Positions 8,631 to 16,778 are shown, counted from the stretch's first letter. The stretch: DNA of 64,000 nucleotides from Sulfurovum zhangzhouensis (GCF_030347965.1 NZ_JAQIBD010000001.1:310001-374000), one strand, 5' to 3'. Notes: generated by a model not told the origin, from the sequence alone. Made by a program: numbers and translations.

Positions 8631-9019
8631 GGAATATAAAGTTGAAGTGTCTCTCCGACACTCACTCGGTTGGTTCTATCAGCTATAGAGATGTTCTCTC
8701 TAAAAGGCCTTGGCGTTACTTCTGGAGACAGAATTCCCTTTTTCTTGTGAACACGAATCACATAATCATCACTATCGATGAAGTGATCATTATACGCTTC
8801 GGTGTAAGGCATATCCCAAACGATACATCCTTCAGTCGGACAGACATCGGCACACTTTGGCACAGCAGAATCTACGCATTCGATACATTTTTCCGGTTTG
8901 ACATAGGTATACTCTCCACCACTCAATGGTGACTCATCCGCACTTACGATAGCAGTAGCCGGACACTCTTCTATACATGCATCACAGTTGATACAGCTCT
9001 CAGTGATCAGTACTGCCAT
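8627..9019 (-). CDS. Dicluster 4Fe-4S ferredoxin, paralogue B
   Basis: The 130-residue protein has CINCDACIEECP and 'CIECVDSAVPKCADVCP' cluster motifs followed by 'GCIVWDMPYTEAYNDHF'. The start at 9019 gives MAVLITESC, exactly parallel to its paralogue; the frame is open further upstream, but that part overlaps the preceding NifX gene in another frame. The upstream stop and this start are separated by one base (TGA-G-ATG), so translation is coupled to the NifX-like gene. Confidence 0.85.
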   Translation of the reverse strand: MAVLITESCINCDACIEECPATAIVSADESPLSGGEYTYVKPEKCIECVDSAVPKCADVCPTEGCIVWDMPYTEAYNDHFIDSDDYVIRVHKKKGILSPEVTPRPFRENISIADRTNRVSVGETLQLYIP

Positions 9020-9020
9020 C

Positions 9021-9401
9021 TCATGCACTCTTCTGCTGAGCTTTATGAAATGCTCTGAGCAACCACATCGGCGGCTGTGTATTGAGCATTTCAAGAATAT
9101 TGTCGATTGAACCTTTAAGGTCTTCACCTTCGGCTACGCGAACCGGGTGGATACCGGCTGATTGCACCATCTGCGATGCTTTCGGCCCGATCTGTGTGCA
9201 GTACATGATATCCGCTTCACCGATCGCATCGATCTTGTAGTTGAGCTTTTCATGCTCGTCTTCAAGATCTGTTTCGGCATTGATTGTCTTTAGAAATTCT
9301 GCACTCTCTTTATTGATACGGTAGAGGTAGAACTCTTTGGACCATCCGAAATGCTGATCGATCTTTTCCCCGGTTGACGATGCGAAAGCAACAATCATCA
9401 T
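9021..9401 (-). CDS. nifX: NifX-family FeMo-cofactor-binding protein
   Basis: This 126-residue protein starts MIVAFASSTGEKIDQHFGWSK, the classic NifX opening with His in the 'QHFG' loop that binds NifB-co or FeMo-co. It also has 'IMYCTQIGPKASQMVQSAGI', matching the 'vl...iG..a...l...GI' core. The second of two ATGs (9398) has the better ribosome-binding-site spacing (AGGAG, six bases). It lies between ferredoxins A and B on the same strand. The nifX symbol is by resemblance; nafY-like is possible. Confidence 0.8.
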   Translation of the reverse strand: MMIVAFASSTGEKIDQHFGWSKEFYLYRINKESAEFLKTINAETDLEDEHEKLNYKIDAIGEADIMYCTQIGPKASQMVQSAGIHPVRVAEGEDLKGSIDNILEMLNTQPPMWLLRAFHKAQQKSA

Positions 9402-9407
9402 ATACTC

Positions 9408-9800
9408 CTAGAACGATGCTGCCACATCTGCGTGGGATTCACGTACGTCCATACCGATCTCTTCCATAAAAGATTGTGCTTTCACAGAAGGTAGCATCAA
9501 GCCTTTTTTCTTATGCTCTCTGATCATATATTTTCCTTCTTCATTACCTGCAGCATAGTACTCTTCAAAGTCGGTCGTATACGGCATATCCCATACAATT
9601 GCTCCTTCTGTAGGACATACGTCCGCACATCTTGGTGTATCTGCATGTCCCACACACTCAACACATGTCTCAGGTTTTACATAGAAGTACTCACCCTCAT
9701 ATGGATTCTTCTCATTGTCATCACCCAAAATTGCCGCCACCGGACACTCAGATGCACACGCATCACAACTGATACATTCCTCTGTGATCATTACTGCCAT
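9408..9800 (-). CDS. Dicluster 4Fe-4S ferredoxin, paralogue A
   Basis: The 130-residue protein has CISCDACASECP and 'CVECVGHADTPRCADVCP' motifs, and the shared tail block 'GAIVWDMPYTTDFEEYY'. It is the first gene after a sigma-54 promoter at 9834-9849, with AAAGGAG before the ATG. Its stop codon lies inside the ribosome-binding site of the NifX gene that follows. A role in electron supply to nitrogenase or its maturation enzymes is expected. Confidence 0.87.
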   Translation of the reverse strand: MAVMITEECISCDACASECPVAAILGDDNEKNPYEGEYFYVKPETCVECVGHADTPRCADVCPTEGAIVWDMPYTTDFEEYYAAGNEEGKYMIREHKKKGLMLPSVKAQSFMEEIGMDVRESHADVAASF

Positions 9801-9833
9801 TATTAACTCCTTTTAATTGTGTAAAAAACACTA

Positions 9834-9849
9834 TGCAACTTCTATTCCA
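9834..9849 (-). promoter_or_regulatory. sigma-54 promoter of ferredoxin-NifX operon
   Basis: On the minus strand the motif reads TGGAATAGAAGTTGCA, with exact TGG-N8-TTGC spacing. It lies 34 bp upstream of the first ferredoxin gene, in the 63-bp gap after the Sel1/NFU gene. It should drive the ferredoxin A-nifX-ferredoxin B-ferredoxin C set independently of the upstream gene. Confidence 0.75.
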
Positions 9850-9863
9850 CTTGAACGAATATG

Positions 9864-10592
9864 TTACATAAGATAAAGTACGACATTTTTGTCGATCAAT
9901 GCTTCAAATTGATCAAGAAGCATATCCGCCGTTGATGTAGAACCAAGATGACATCCGGAACATGCCCCTAGATAATGAAGCCATACCTGAGGTATCTCCC
10001 CGGCAACAAAGTTAACCAGTTGAATCCCTCCACTGTCAGCTTCAAGAGTAGGACGTATCTTGGTTTCAATCATATTTTCAACCAGTTCTTTTTGTTTAGC
10101 CTCATCCAGGGATCTAAACATTTTGTTATAACTCTTCTCTGTTCCTACATTGCTTACATAGGTAATGATCTCCTGAGCTTGAGCATTGTTATTGTGTGCA
10201 GCGGTAATGAGGTATTGCATTGATTTGGCAATATTTCCTTTCTCTCTATAGAGCATACCTGCTTTGAGTTGGGCATCAACCATTCCATTGTTGGCTGCTT
10301 GAACATAATACTCCAGTGCTTTATCACTGTCTGCCGCACCATCCATACCCTTTTCATAAAAATGGGCAAGGCTCATCATCGCATGTGTATGCCCAAGTGA
10401 TGCCGCTTTTTCAAACCAGTTTTTAGCCTCTTGCAGGTCTCTTTGACAACCGAACCCCCTCATATGCATAATGGCAAGATTTACCATGGCATCTCTATTT
10501 TCTTCAGATGCTGCTTCTTCAAAATGTTTATATGCAAGTGGGTAAGCCTTGTTTTCATAGGCACTTACACCTTTATCAAACAATGTGGTCAT
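9864..10592 (-). CDS. Sel1-repeat protein fused to NifU C-terminal (NFU) domain
   Basis: Residues 1-140 are Sel1/TPR-like repeats ('GCQRDLQEAKNWFEKAASLG', 'SDKALEYYVQAANNG', 'GNIAKSMQYLITAA'). Residues about 165-242 are an NFU domain: 'IRPTLEADSGGIQLV', then the scaffold cysteines in 'GACSGCHLGSTSTA' (CxxC). The NFU domain holds a transient Fe-S cluster for delivery to apoproteins, and the repeats probably bind a partner. NifU normally joins this domain to IscU and Fd domains, so this is an alternative architecture. It lies in the nif locus, divergent from another NifX-type gene. Confidence 0.8.
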   Translation of the reverse strand: MTTLFDKGVSAYENKAYPLAYKHFEEAASEENRDAMVNLAIMHMRGFGCQRDLQEAKNWFEKAASLGHTHAMMSLAHFYEKGMDGAADSDKALEYYVQAANNGMVDAQLKAGMLYREKGNIAKSMQYLITAAHNNNAQAQEIITYVSNVGTEKSYNKMFRSLDEAKQKELVENMIETKIRPTLEADSGGIQLVNFVAGEIPQVWLHYLGACSGCHLGSTSTADMLLDQFEALIDKNVVLYLM

Positions 10593-10630
10593 ATTTTCTC
10601 CTTTATGAGTCTTTGACTTTCACAAGAATA

Positions 10631-10646
10631 TACAAGTTTCATTCCA
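10631..10646 (-). promoter_or_regulatory. Weak sigma-54-like site upstream of Sel1/NFU gene
   Basis: The minus strand reads TGGAATGAAACTTGTA: the spacing is right but the conserved -12 GC is GT. It is back-to-back with the good sigma-54 site at 10662. It may be a weak divergent promoter or chance. Confidence 0.35.
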
Positions 10647-10661
10647 GTACAGAATTTTTTT

Positions 10662-10677
10662 TGGAACAGTTTTTGCA
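10662..10677 (+). promoter_or_regulatory. sigma-54 promoter of second NifX-type operon
   Basis: TGGAACAGTTTTTGCA shows exact TGG-N8-TTGC spacing, 36 bp upstream of the ATG at 10713. Together with the sites at 126 and 9834 it makes three matching sites inside the nif locus. Confidence 0.75.
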
Positions 10678-10712
10678 TTTTGATAACAAATTGACGTTAA
10701 AAAGGAGAAAAT

Positions 10713-11108
10713 ATGTTAGCTATACCTGTAGATATAGAATTTCTAAGTGCAAGATCATCGCTTCTGTTTGGAAATGCATCAGTATTTGCTATTTATAATG
10801 AAAACGACAACACGTTTGACTTTAGAAAAAATCCGGGATGCGGAAACGGTATCAAAACTGCTGAGGCTTTAAAGTCATGGAATGTAAAACAAGTAGTCTA
10901 CTCTTTTTTGGGAGACGGACCTTTTCAAAGGATGATCAAAGACGGCATAGATATCTACCATGTAGGTAAAGAACGTATGCCATTAGGTGAAATAGTAAAA
11001 GGGCTCAAAGAAAACCTTTTTATACAGGTAGTTCCTTCAAATGCTTCAGATTATCTTGATCCTGGTACAACTTCAGGTGATTGTCAATGTGGGTGCAGCC
11101 ATGACTGA
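10713..11108 (+). CDS. NifX/NifB-type FeMo-cofactor-binding protein
   Basis: The 131-residue protein begins MLAIPVDIEFLSARSS and has 'GIKTAEALKSWNVKQVVYSFLGDGPFQRMIKDGIDIY', matching the family strand-helix-strand (read in parts: GIKTAEALKSW, VVYSFLGDGPFQ, GIDIYHVG). A Cys-rich tail, GDCQCGCSHD, could bind metal. An AAAAAGGAG site precedes the ATG. It overlaps the next small gene by eight bases. It is the third protein of this family in the locus. Confidence 0.7.
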   Translation: MLAIPVDIEFLSARSSLLFGNASVFAIYNENDNTFDFRKNPGCGNGIKTAEALKSWNVKQVVYSFLGDGPFQRMIKDGIDIYHVGKERMPLGEIVKGLKENLFIQVVPSNASDYLDPGTTSGDCQCGCSHD

Positions 11109-11331
11109 GATTATTACAGAAGAGATGCTACAGCTAAAACAGCTCATCATAAAAACCATTTCAAAGAGAGAAACACTAAAAGATGAAATGACAGAGTGGT
11201 ACAACAGGTTTCCTAACGAAAGATTCGCAAAACTGGATAATCTCATAGTTATTGACAGTATGTTATCAGAACTGGATAGCAACTATAAGCGTTTATGGGA
11301 CTTTCATAACAGAAAACAAAAGCTCTCGTAA
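11101..11331 (+). CDS. Small coiled-coil protein next to NifX (possible DUF683/CCE_0567-like)
   Basis: From the ATG at 11101 the protein is 76 residues and almost wholly helical: 'EMLQLKQLIIKTISKRETL' then 'WYNRFPNERFAKLDNL'. NifX genes in many diazotrophs are followed by a small helical-hairpin protein of the DUF683/CCE_0567 family, with a turn near 'LPxxWExI'. Here the turn is RFPNERF, so the match is only suggestive. The start lies inside the end of the upstream gene, so translation is coupled. A TTG-type extension upstream would overlap more and is unlikely. Confidence 0.5.
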   Translation: MTEIITEEMLQLKQLIIKTISKRETLKDEMTEWYNRFPNERFAKLDNLIVIDSMLSELDSNYKRLWDFHNRKQKLS

Positions 11332-11339
11332 AGTATCTT

Positions 11340-11939
11340 ATGAAAGCGTATCAAAAGAAAGGTCGGCTCACAAATGGTATGGGGAAGATAGAGCAATACC
11401 GTACTATACTTGAAAAGGATGTATTTCAAAGTGATGAACCTCACTGGCGGCGTATCAGCAAAAATACGATCACGCTCTTTCAAGTCCTGATTGATCAAGA
11501 CCTCAGTGATCTGATCTTAGTACTTGAGCACTATCCCAGATATAGAGAATGGGTCTGTGAACATTTCCGTTATGCGTACAGTTATAGTGAGCAAAGTGCC
11601 GATATCGATGCCGCATCAGAACTACTGTTTATGGGTGAACCCTTTTTTTCCAAACAGTTTGTGCGCAATGTTGTGCGAAAACTTCCCTCTATAAGTGAAT
11701 GGTCACTTGAAGAGATCAAAGAGTTCGGTCATTATATATTGGAAAGACATTTTGAGTGGCACCCTATTATTGTGAATCACTATTGTGATGCTGTAAGTAC
11801 ATATACACAACAGCAGGGGTTACATCCTCTGCAGGTCATTACATTAATGTCACCTATAAAAAAGATAAAACGTCAAAAAACTTATGATTATGAAGCGGAA
11901 GACCGGGATGCCGTACTGGATATCCCATATATGAACTAA
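11340..11939 (+). CDS. Unrecognised 199-residue protein of nif cluster
   Basis: The protein is soluble and mixed helical, with notable aromatic motifs 'DEPHWRRISKNTITLFQ', 'EHYPRYREWVCEHF' and 'ERHFEWHPIIVNHYCDA'. His/Cys/Glu are frequent, which would allow metal binding, but no known site was recognised. It starts eight bases after the previous stop. An internal ATG at 11379 is an alternative start. It belongs to the operon driven from 10662. Confidence 0.55.
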   Translation: MKAYQKKGRLTNGMGKIEQYRTILEKDVFQSDEPHWRRISKNTITLFQVLIDQDLSDLILVLEHYPRYREWVCEHFRYAYSYSEQSADIDAASELLFMGEPFFSKQFVRNVVRKLPSISEWSLEEIKEFGHYILERHFEWHPIIVNHYCDAVSTYTQQQGLHPLQVITLMSPIKKIKRQKTYDYEAEDRDAVLDIPYMN

Positions 11940-11962
11940 TACATTAACATAAAGGAAATACT

Positions 11963-12475
11963 ATGAACAAAGAACAACTCAAAGAAGAACTGCTTAAACT
12001 GGCAAGAGATGCTTTTGAGAGAGCATCTACGTTAAAAGAGGACCAACGCATAGAAGTTTATCTGCTGGATGGAGTCCCTACAGTATCTGATATCCTGGAA
12101 GAAGATGACACTATCCTCTATGGACCAAACCGTATCTTATGCTACCAGGTATATGGATATCCTTACCTTGAAGATGAGATCAAAACCTGGATCGATTATG
12201 CTCGTGTCATAACACAGCCAACCGATGACATGCCAATGCCGGAACCGACCGATATAGAAAAATCGATCAGGGAGATGATAGATGAAATGGCAAAAAACAA
12301 ACAGGTCAAAAATGATGAGATCAGCTCCTATGAGGTGTTTGCCAACCTGCCTGTCAACCTTCTTGGAAGTATAGAACAGCAGATCATCGAATACTGGTGG
12401 AATGCAAAAGAAGAAGAAAATGCCAAGAAGTTGGCTGGTATACAGATCGATGAAGGGTTAGCATCCTGCGCATAG
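11963..12475 (+). CDS. Unrecognised 170-residue acidic protein of nif cluster
   Basis: The protein is soluble, acidic and helical, with 'DGVPTVSDILEEDDTILYG' and a Pro/Met segment 'QPTDDMPMPEPTDIEKS' in the middle. The C-terminus ends ASCA. A ribosome-binding site (AAAGGAA) precedes the ATG. It is the last gene of the operon before the convergent ene-reductase. Function unknown. Confidence 0.6.
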   Translation: MNKEQLKEELLKLARDAFERASTLKEDQRIEVYLLDGVPTVSDILEEDDTILYGPNRILCYQVYGYPYLEDEIKTWIDYARVITQPTDDMPMPEPTDIEKSIREMIDEMAKNKQVKNDEISSYEVFANLPVNLLGSIEQQIIEYWWNAKEEENAKKLAGIQIDEGLASCA

Positions 12476-12512
12476 AAAAAAGAGCGTATGAGTAAGAGAG
12501 TAATAGATTCAA

Positions 12513-12540
12513 AGGCACCACAGCGCCTGTGAACTTTTCT
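12513..12540 (+). terminator. Possible terminator at end of nif locus
   Basis: AGGCAC and GCGCCT can pair (one G-T pair) around a short loop, followed by GTGAACTTTTCTTATTT. It separates the nif operon from the convergent ene-reductase gene. Confidence 0.35.
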
Positions 12541-12550
12541 TATTTGTTCG

Positions 12551-13648
12551 TTAGAGTTTGTATTGTTCGAGCCAGTGGGCGTATGGTGCTGGCAGTACCC
12601 AGGAAGGTTTATCAATCCCAAGTTCCATGGCAGTAGCATACGTCCAGTGAGGGTTGGCCAAATGGGCACGACCTACCGAAACAATATCCAGCTGTCCGCT
12701 TTCAACGGCTGCACTTGCGAGATCAGCACGCCCAAATCCCCAGGCAGAGGTCACAGGCAACCCGGTCTCTTTTTTGATATGGTCAGCAATCGGCGCCATA
12801 AAAGCCGGTCCCCATGGAATTTTTGCATCAGGAATATTGAATCCCAAACTTACACTGATAAAGTCCAAACCACCCTCTTTGAATTTTTTGATAAGTTCGA
12901 TTGATTCCTGCAAGGTCACTTCGTCACGGTCATCAAATTCAATCACACCAAAACGCATGCTAAACGGTAAATGATCAGGCCATACTGCTCTAACAGCTTC
13001 CATTGTTTCAAGTAAAAAGCGGCCACGACCATCTGCATCACCGCCATACTCATCCGTACGATGGTTGGCATGTACAGAAAAGAAACTCTGTGCCAGATAA
13101 CCGTGTGCAAAATGCAATTCCAGCCACTCATAACCGGCATCCAGTGCCCGTTTCGCTGCAGCGACAAAATCGGCCTTCACCCGCTCAATATCTTCTTTTG
13201 TCATCTCACGGGGAACACGTGGCAGAATGCCACCACCAAAAGCGATAGGAGAAGGGCCGATAATCTCCCAGTATCGTGGGTCAGATACTTCGAGATGATT
13301 ATCGCCTTCCCAAGGACGGTTGGCATTCGCTTTGCGTCCGGCATGAGCGATCTGGATGCCAGGAACACAGCCCGCTTTTTTAATTGCTGCAGCGATTTTT
13401 GCATGTTCTGCTGCCTGCTTATCATTCCATATTCCAAGACAATTCGGAGAAATGCGTCCCTCAGGTGAAACACCTGTAGCTTCAACTACGATCAGTCCTA
13501 CCCCTCCTCTGGCCATCTGGGCATAATGAACCAGATGCCAATCGTTAGGTACACCATCTTCGGCCATGTATTGGCACATCGGGGGAACAGCAATACGGTT
13601 TCTCATCGTAATGGATTTTAGTGTATAAGGGGTGAAAAGTTTGCTCAT
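12551..13648 (-). CDS. Old yellow enzyme family NADH:flavin oxidoreductase (YqjM-like)
   Basis: The 365-residue FMN-binding TIM barrel begins 'LFTPYTLKSITMRNRIAVPPMCQY' in family fashion. It contains 'GIQIAHAGRK', whose His pair binds substrate, 'ELHFAHGYL' and the phosphate-binding 'SVGRAHLANPHW'. It should reduce activated C=C bonds with NAD(P)H, as in the YqjM/NamA group. The start at 13648 has AAGGAG seven bases upstream; six further codons upstream are open but lack a site. The gene is alone on its strand. Confidence 0.88.
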   Translation of the reverse strand: MSKLFTPYTLKSITMRNRIAVPPMCQYMAEDGVPNDWHLVHYAQMARGGVGLIVVEATGVSPEGRISPNCLGIWNDKQAAEHAKIAAAIKKAGCVPGIQIAHAGRKANANRPWEGDNHLEVSDPRYWEIIGPSPIAFGGGILPRVPREMTKEDIERVKADFVAAAKRALDAGYEWLELHFAHGYLAQSFFSVHANHRTDEYGGDADGRGRFLLETMEAVRAVWPDHLPFSMRFGVIEFDDRDEVTLQESIELIKKFKEGGLDFISVSLGFNIPDAKIPWGPAFMAPIADHIKKETGLPVTSAWGFGRADLASAAVESGQLDIVSVGRAHLANPHWTYATAMELGIDKPSWVLPAPYAHWLEQYKL

Positions 13649-13774
13649 AGGTTCTCCTTGGTGCATTTGATTATATATAACTACATTTTAGCTTACGCCA
13701 ATCTCTCTGACAAAGGTTTATACCTGCATCACATTTGACTTTCCATACTCTGATTGTAGAGTTTTGTACTCTTT

Positions 13775-15280
13775 TTATTCATAAGGCCGGTATGCCAATA
13801 TTACTCTCCACTCACGGTCGTGAAGCTTAACTGTTTTCCAAATAACATTTTTGATGGCTTTCTCTTTAAGTCCCGGTGAAAGGAAAATATAGCTTCCTTC
13901 ACCTTCAGGTGCAGCGACAATATTTTTTCCCAGTTTTAGTAAAGTTTCATAGCCTTCATACATAGGATCACTAAAAATCATTTTGCCGATTTCTTCTTTG
14001 TCCTGATCGTAAATGATCATCCCGTCAGTCTGCATGATCCATAGTTCATAATCCTCAGGGACAGTACTTTTATTGATCATAGGAGTGATAAATAACTCAG
14101 GACGGATCAATACAGTAATAGAACCGATGAATTGTTTCTTATTATCATATAGAGGTCGTGCAACTACCATAGATAGGAAATCCTCAACTGACATAAACCC
14201 ACTACTAAATAATGGTTGAGGATTCTTTCTCATAGCAATGATGTGTTCCTGAGAACTTATATCCGATCCTTCAAAATTCTTATAGTCACGTGGTTCGATG
14301 TAACGTAAGATCCCTTTTTTATCAGCATAGGCAGCATCAACTACATTTGGATTTGCATCTAGCACTGCACTTAGGAGCTTCCTGATTTCACTCTCTTTTT
14401 CTACCTTCACATTACTTTGTTCAATCTGTTTGGCAATGGATGCATCAATTAGGTTGAGCTGGTTTTGTAACTCAGGTACGAAACGTTCCAGCGTCAGCTT
14501 CAGCTTGGGAGAAGTTTGTGTTTTCTCTCCCTCTTGCTTGGCAAAAAACATCCACCAATCCAGGTGCGACAATTTCTGATAATATGCCAGTTTCTCCCGA
14601 TCAAGTTGATATTGCATTTTACCGCTGTCATTTTTCAATGCTTCTGTTACAGCCTTTCGTAAAGAATCACTGCCTTGTGTAAGCGGATTCATAAAGATAA
14701 AATCACTCTCTTTATCAAGTATTGTATTTCCTTTTGCATTCAGGACATACCACGTGTAGTCTAACGGTAAGTCAAAGTCCTTATTCAATTTTGCATTCAA
14801 CTCATCCAGGAAGATAGAGATCCCTAGTGCACCGGTCACTTTTCCATTGACAATGATAGGTTCAGCAATAAAAATAGATTTTTTCCCGGTAGATCGGCTA
14901 AAGATCGGAAAACTATTTACCGCATTGCCCGTAAATAAAGATTTAAAATATCCGCGGTTACTTAAGTTCAGGTTGGTGAAATCCCGGTCCAGGGTATAAT
15001 AATCTCCATTTGGTAGGATATAACTATAAACCCCGGGCAATTTCTCCGAAATCTGCCCTAAATACGGCTTTATCCCTTTCCAGTCTCCTCTTTCAGCCTC
15101 AGGAGTAGAAGCCACCAGTTTTAGTAATGCAGAAGCATTTGTAAAAATGGTGTCCACATAATGTGTAGCTGTTCCCAGCATTATTTCAGGTCCCACAGTT
15201 TGTGGTTCCTCTACAGGTTTCGCTGCCCATGCAGAACTTAAAAATACAAGTGTTGATAATACGATTATGATTTTCTTCAT
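13775..15280 (-). CDS. Secreted double-Cache (PDC) sensor protein without signalling domain
   Basis: An N-terminal signal peptide (MKKIIIVLSTLVFLSSAWA) is followed by two PDC/Cache modules, about 35-240 and 300-490. Each contains the family phrases 'GVYSYILPNGDYYTLDRDFT', 'GRGYFKSLF'-like 'NRGYFKSLFTG', 'SRSTGKKSIFIAEPIIV', and later 'PQPLFSSGFMSVEDF', 'VVARPLYDNKKQFIGSITV'. Cache domains bind small ligands outside the cytoplasm. No transmembrane helix, HAMP, kinase or methyl-accepting domain follows in 501 residues, so it seems to be a free periplasmic ligand-binding protein working through a partner not seen here. Confidence 0.72.
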   Translation of the reverse strand: MKKIIIVLSTLVFLSSAWAAKPVEEPQTVGPEIMLGTATHYVDTIFTNASALLKLVASTPEAERGDWKGIKPYLGQISEKLPGVYSYILPNGDYYTLDRDFTNLNLSNRGYFKSLFTGNAVNSFPIFSRSTGKKSIFIAEPIIVNGKVTGALGISIFLDELNAKLNKDFDLPLDYTWYVLNAKGNTILDKESDFIFMNPLTQGSDSLRKAVTEALKNDSGKMQYQLDREKLAYYQKLSHLDWWMFFAKQEGEKTQTSPKLKLTLERFVPELQNQLNLIDASIAKQIEQSNVKVEKESEIRKLLSAVLDANPNVVDAAYADKKGILRYIEPRDYKNFEGSDISSQEHIIAMRKNPQPLFSSGFMSVEDFLSMVVARPLYDNKKQFIGSITVLIRPELFITPMINKSTVPEDYELWIMQTDGMIIYDQDKEEIGKMIFSDPMYEGYETLLKLGKNIVAAPEGEGSYIFLSPGLKEKAIKNVIWKTVKLHDREWRVILAYRPYE

Positions 15281-15362
15281 GTTGTTTTCCCCTCCTTTAG
15301 AGTATTGCTTTTACAGTAGATACAAATTGCCTCTAAGCTATCAACTTTAAAAGTATGCAAGC

Positions 15363-15611
15363 TTATTCCAAGGCAATCACAATTCTTTCATCTTTCTCAT
15401 GCTCCTCAATTTCGATCAGAGTACCGTGAACATCAGTGTTTTCAGCAATATTGATAATCTCATTTAGATCAATTCCCTTTTCATTCAATGTACCCATTGC
15501 CTTTTGAGGAATAAGTTTAGATGCGATTTTTAATACACTTCCCGGTACGGTAATCGTAGTTGCCGGCTCAGGTAAACCACCCTTGAAAATTCTAATCTTT
15601 AGATCTAACAT
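15363..15611 (-). CDS. Small SHOCT-like (YvlB C-terminal-type) domain protein
   Basis: The 82-residue protein from the ATG at 15611 has AAAGGAAA upstream. 'IRIFKGGLPEPATTITVPGS' and 'KGIDLNEIINIAENTDVHGTLIEIEE' resemble the short domain found at the end of YvlB/LiaX-type proteins ('GvDi..Lle....g.LveIed..g..v.I.ie'). No membrane segment. Function unknown. It is followed on the same strand by the Cache protein gene, with an 82-bp gap. Confidence 0.6.
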   Translation of the reverse strand: MLDLKIRIFKGGLPEPATTITVPGSVLKIASKLIPQKAMGTLNEKGIDLNEIINIAENTDVHGTLIEIEEHEKDERIVIALE

Positions 15612-15792
15612 AGTGTTTCCTTTTCTTTTCATCGAACGAACTATTGCCTATAAATATTTTACTAAAGTTTCTATAGATTTTCCTTCTATAGTCTTTCAAG
15701 TCTTTTTTGCACATTTACATTCATAAAATTAACACTTGCTTAACACAAAGAACCTATACTTATCAGTCATATTAAAAAATAAAAGGAATAAA

Positions 15793-16344
15793 ATGGAAGT
15801 AAAAGGTAGAAGAAATTTTCTCTCGAAAGTGATGCTGACAAGTATCGGTGGTGCTGCACTGCTCTCGACTTCAGCTAATGCAAAAAGTACACAAAATCAA
15901 TCATTGACTGAAGTTCAAAAAGATAAACTCTTTTTTATCTATCAGGAAGAAAAAGTAGCAAGAGATGTCTATATCACACTTGGAAATATCTATACGGATG
16001 AAAACACTTTTGCTTCTATTCAGATTTCAGAGCAAAGACATATGGATTCAGCAAGAGAACTCTGTGAAAAATACGGAGTAGATATATCAAATGTCGATGA
16101 GAGTCAAGTTGGTGAATTTGTATTGCCTGTACTGCAGGAGCTGTATGATACATGTGTCAGTACAGGTGAAGAGTCAATACTTGATGCATTGAAGATAGGC
16201 GAACTGATCGAACTGACAGATATTGATGACCTGGAAGATGCTGCACAAGATATGCCAAGTGATGTTATCACTGTATTTGAAAGCCTTAAAGAAGGAAGTT
16301 ATAATCACCTTGATGCCTTCCAAACCGCTATAGCTAGAGCTTAA
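15793..16344 (+). CDS. DUF2202 ferritin-like protein with Tat signal
   Basis: The start at 15793 (AAAGGAA upstream) gives a twin-arginine signal, 'KGRRNFLSKVMLTSIGGAAL' ending near SANA. The mature part is a four-helix ferritin-like domain typical of DUF2202: 'FFIYQEEKVARDVYITLG', 'ISEQRHMDSARELCEKYG' and 'GSYNHLDAFQTA'. The EE and ExxH pairs could bind metal. Tat export suggests it folds with cofactor before reaching the periplasm. Its exact role is unknown. Confidence 0.8.
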   Translation: MEVKGRRNFLSKVMLTSIGGAALLSTSANAKSTQNQSLTEVQKDKLFFIYQEEKVARDVYITLGNIYTDENTFASIQISEQRHMDSARELCEKYGVDISNVDESQVGEFVLPVLQELYDTCVSTGEESILDALKIGELIELTDIDDLEDAAQDMPSDVITVFESLKEGSYNHLDAFQTAIARA

Positions 16345-16364
16345 GTATCAAAAGACCGCTTCTC

Positions 16365-16778
16365 ATGCCGACTAAAGATATAAAAGAGCCAAAAGATATA
16401 GTCATAGCTTACTATCACTCATTATATACCGGTGACCTTACTCAAGTAAAAAAAATCATGACTTGGGAGTCATACGCTATGACACTTGAAAGCTTTGGAC
16501 TGAAGTTGGCACTGAAAGATCCGGTCTTTAAATCTCAGCTCAAAGAGATCGAAACACCGGAAATTCTTAAACAGGTAGAGATAAAGCTCTCCAAAGAGCT
16601 GGCATCCCGTCAAAAAATTCCTCAAATAGAGATCATTTCTATCGAGTCTAATGGATCCAAACGGCAAACTGCTCATTTCAAAGAAGACGGGAAAGATAAA
16701 GTATTATACTTTGCCAAAGAGGATGAGGACTGGAAAATCAACTATTATGCCGGACGGAAAGTGAATGAAGTAAACTAA
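16365..16778 (+). CDS. NTF2-like / DUF4878-type protein
   Basis: The protein is 137 residues. 'PKDIVIAYYHSLYTGDLTQVKKIM' at the N-terminus and a C-terminal strand set 'VLYFAKEDEDWKINYYAGRKV' are typical of small cone-shaped NTF2/lumazine-binding-like (DUF4878) proteins. No signal peptide is seen. It is 21 bp behind the DUF2202 gene and may be cotranscribed. Function unknown. Confidence 0.6.
   Translation: MPTKDIKEPKDIVIAYYHSLYTGDLTQVKKIMTWESYAMTLESFGLKLALKDPVFKSQLKEIETPEILKQVEIKLSKELASRQKIPQIEIISIESNGSKRQTAHFKEDGKDKVLYFAKEDEDWKINYYAGRKVNEVN

Noticed and set aside
8881-9127. 166-residue version of ferredoxin B beginning at 9127
   Set aside because: The extra 36 residues overlap the NifX gene in another frame and have no parallel in the two paralogues; the start at 9019 matches them exactly.
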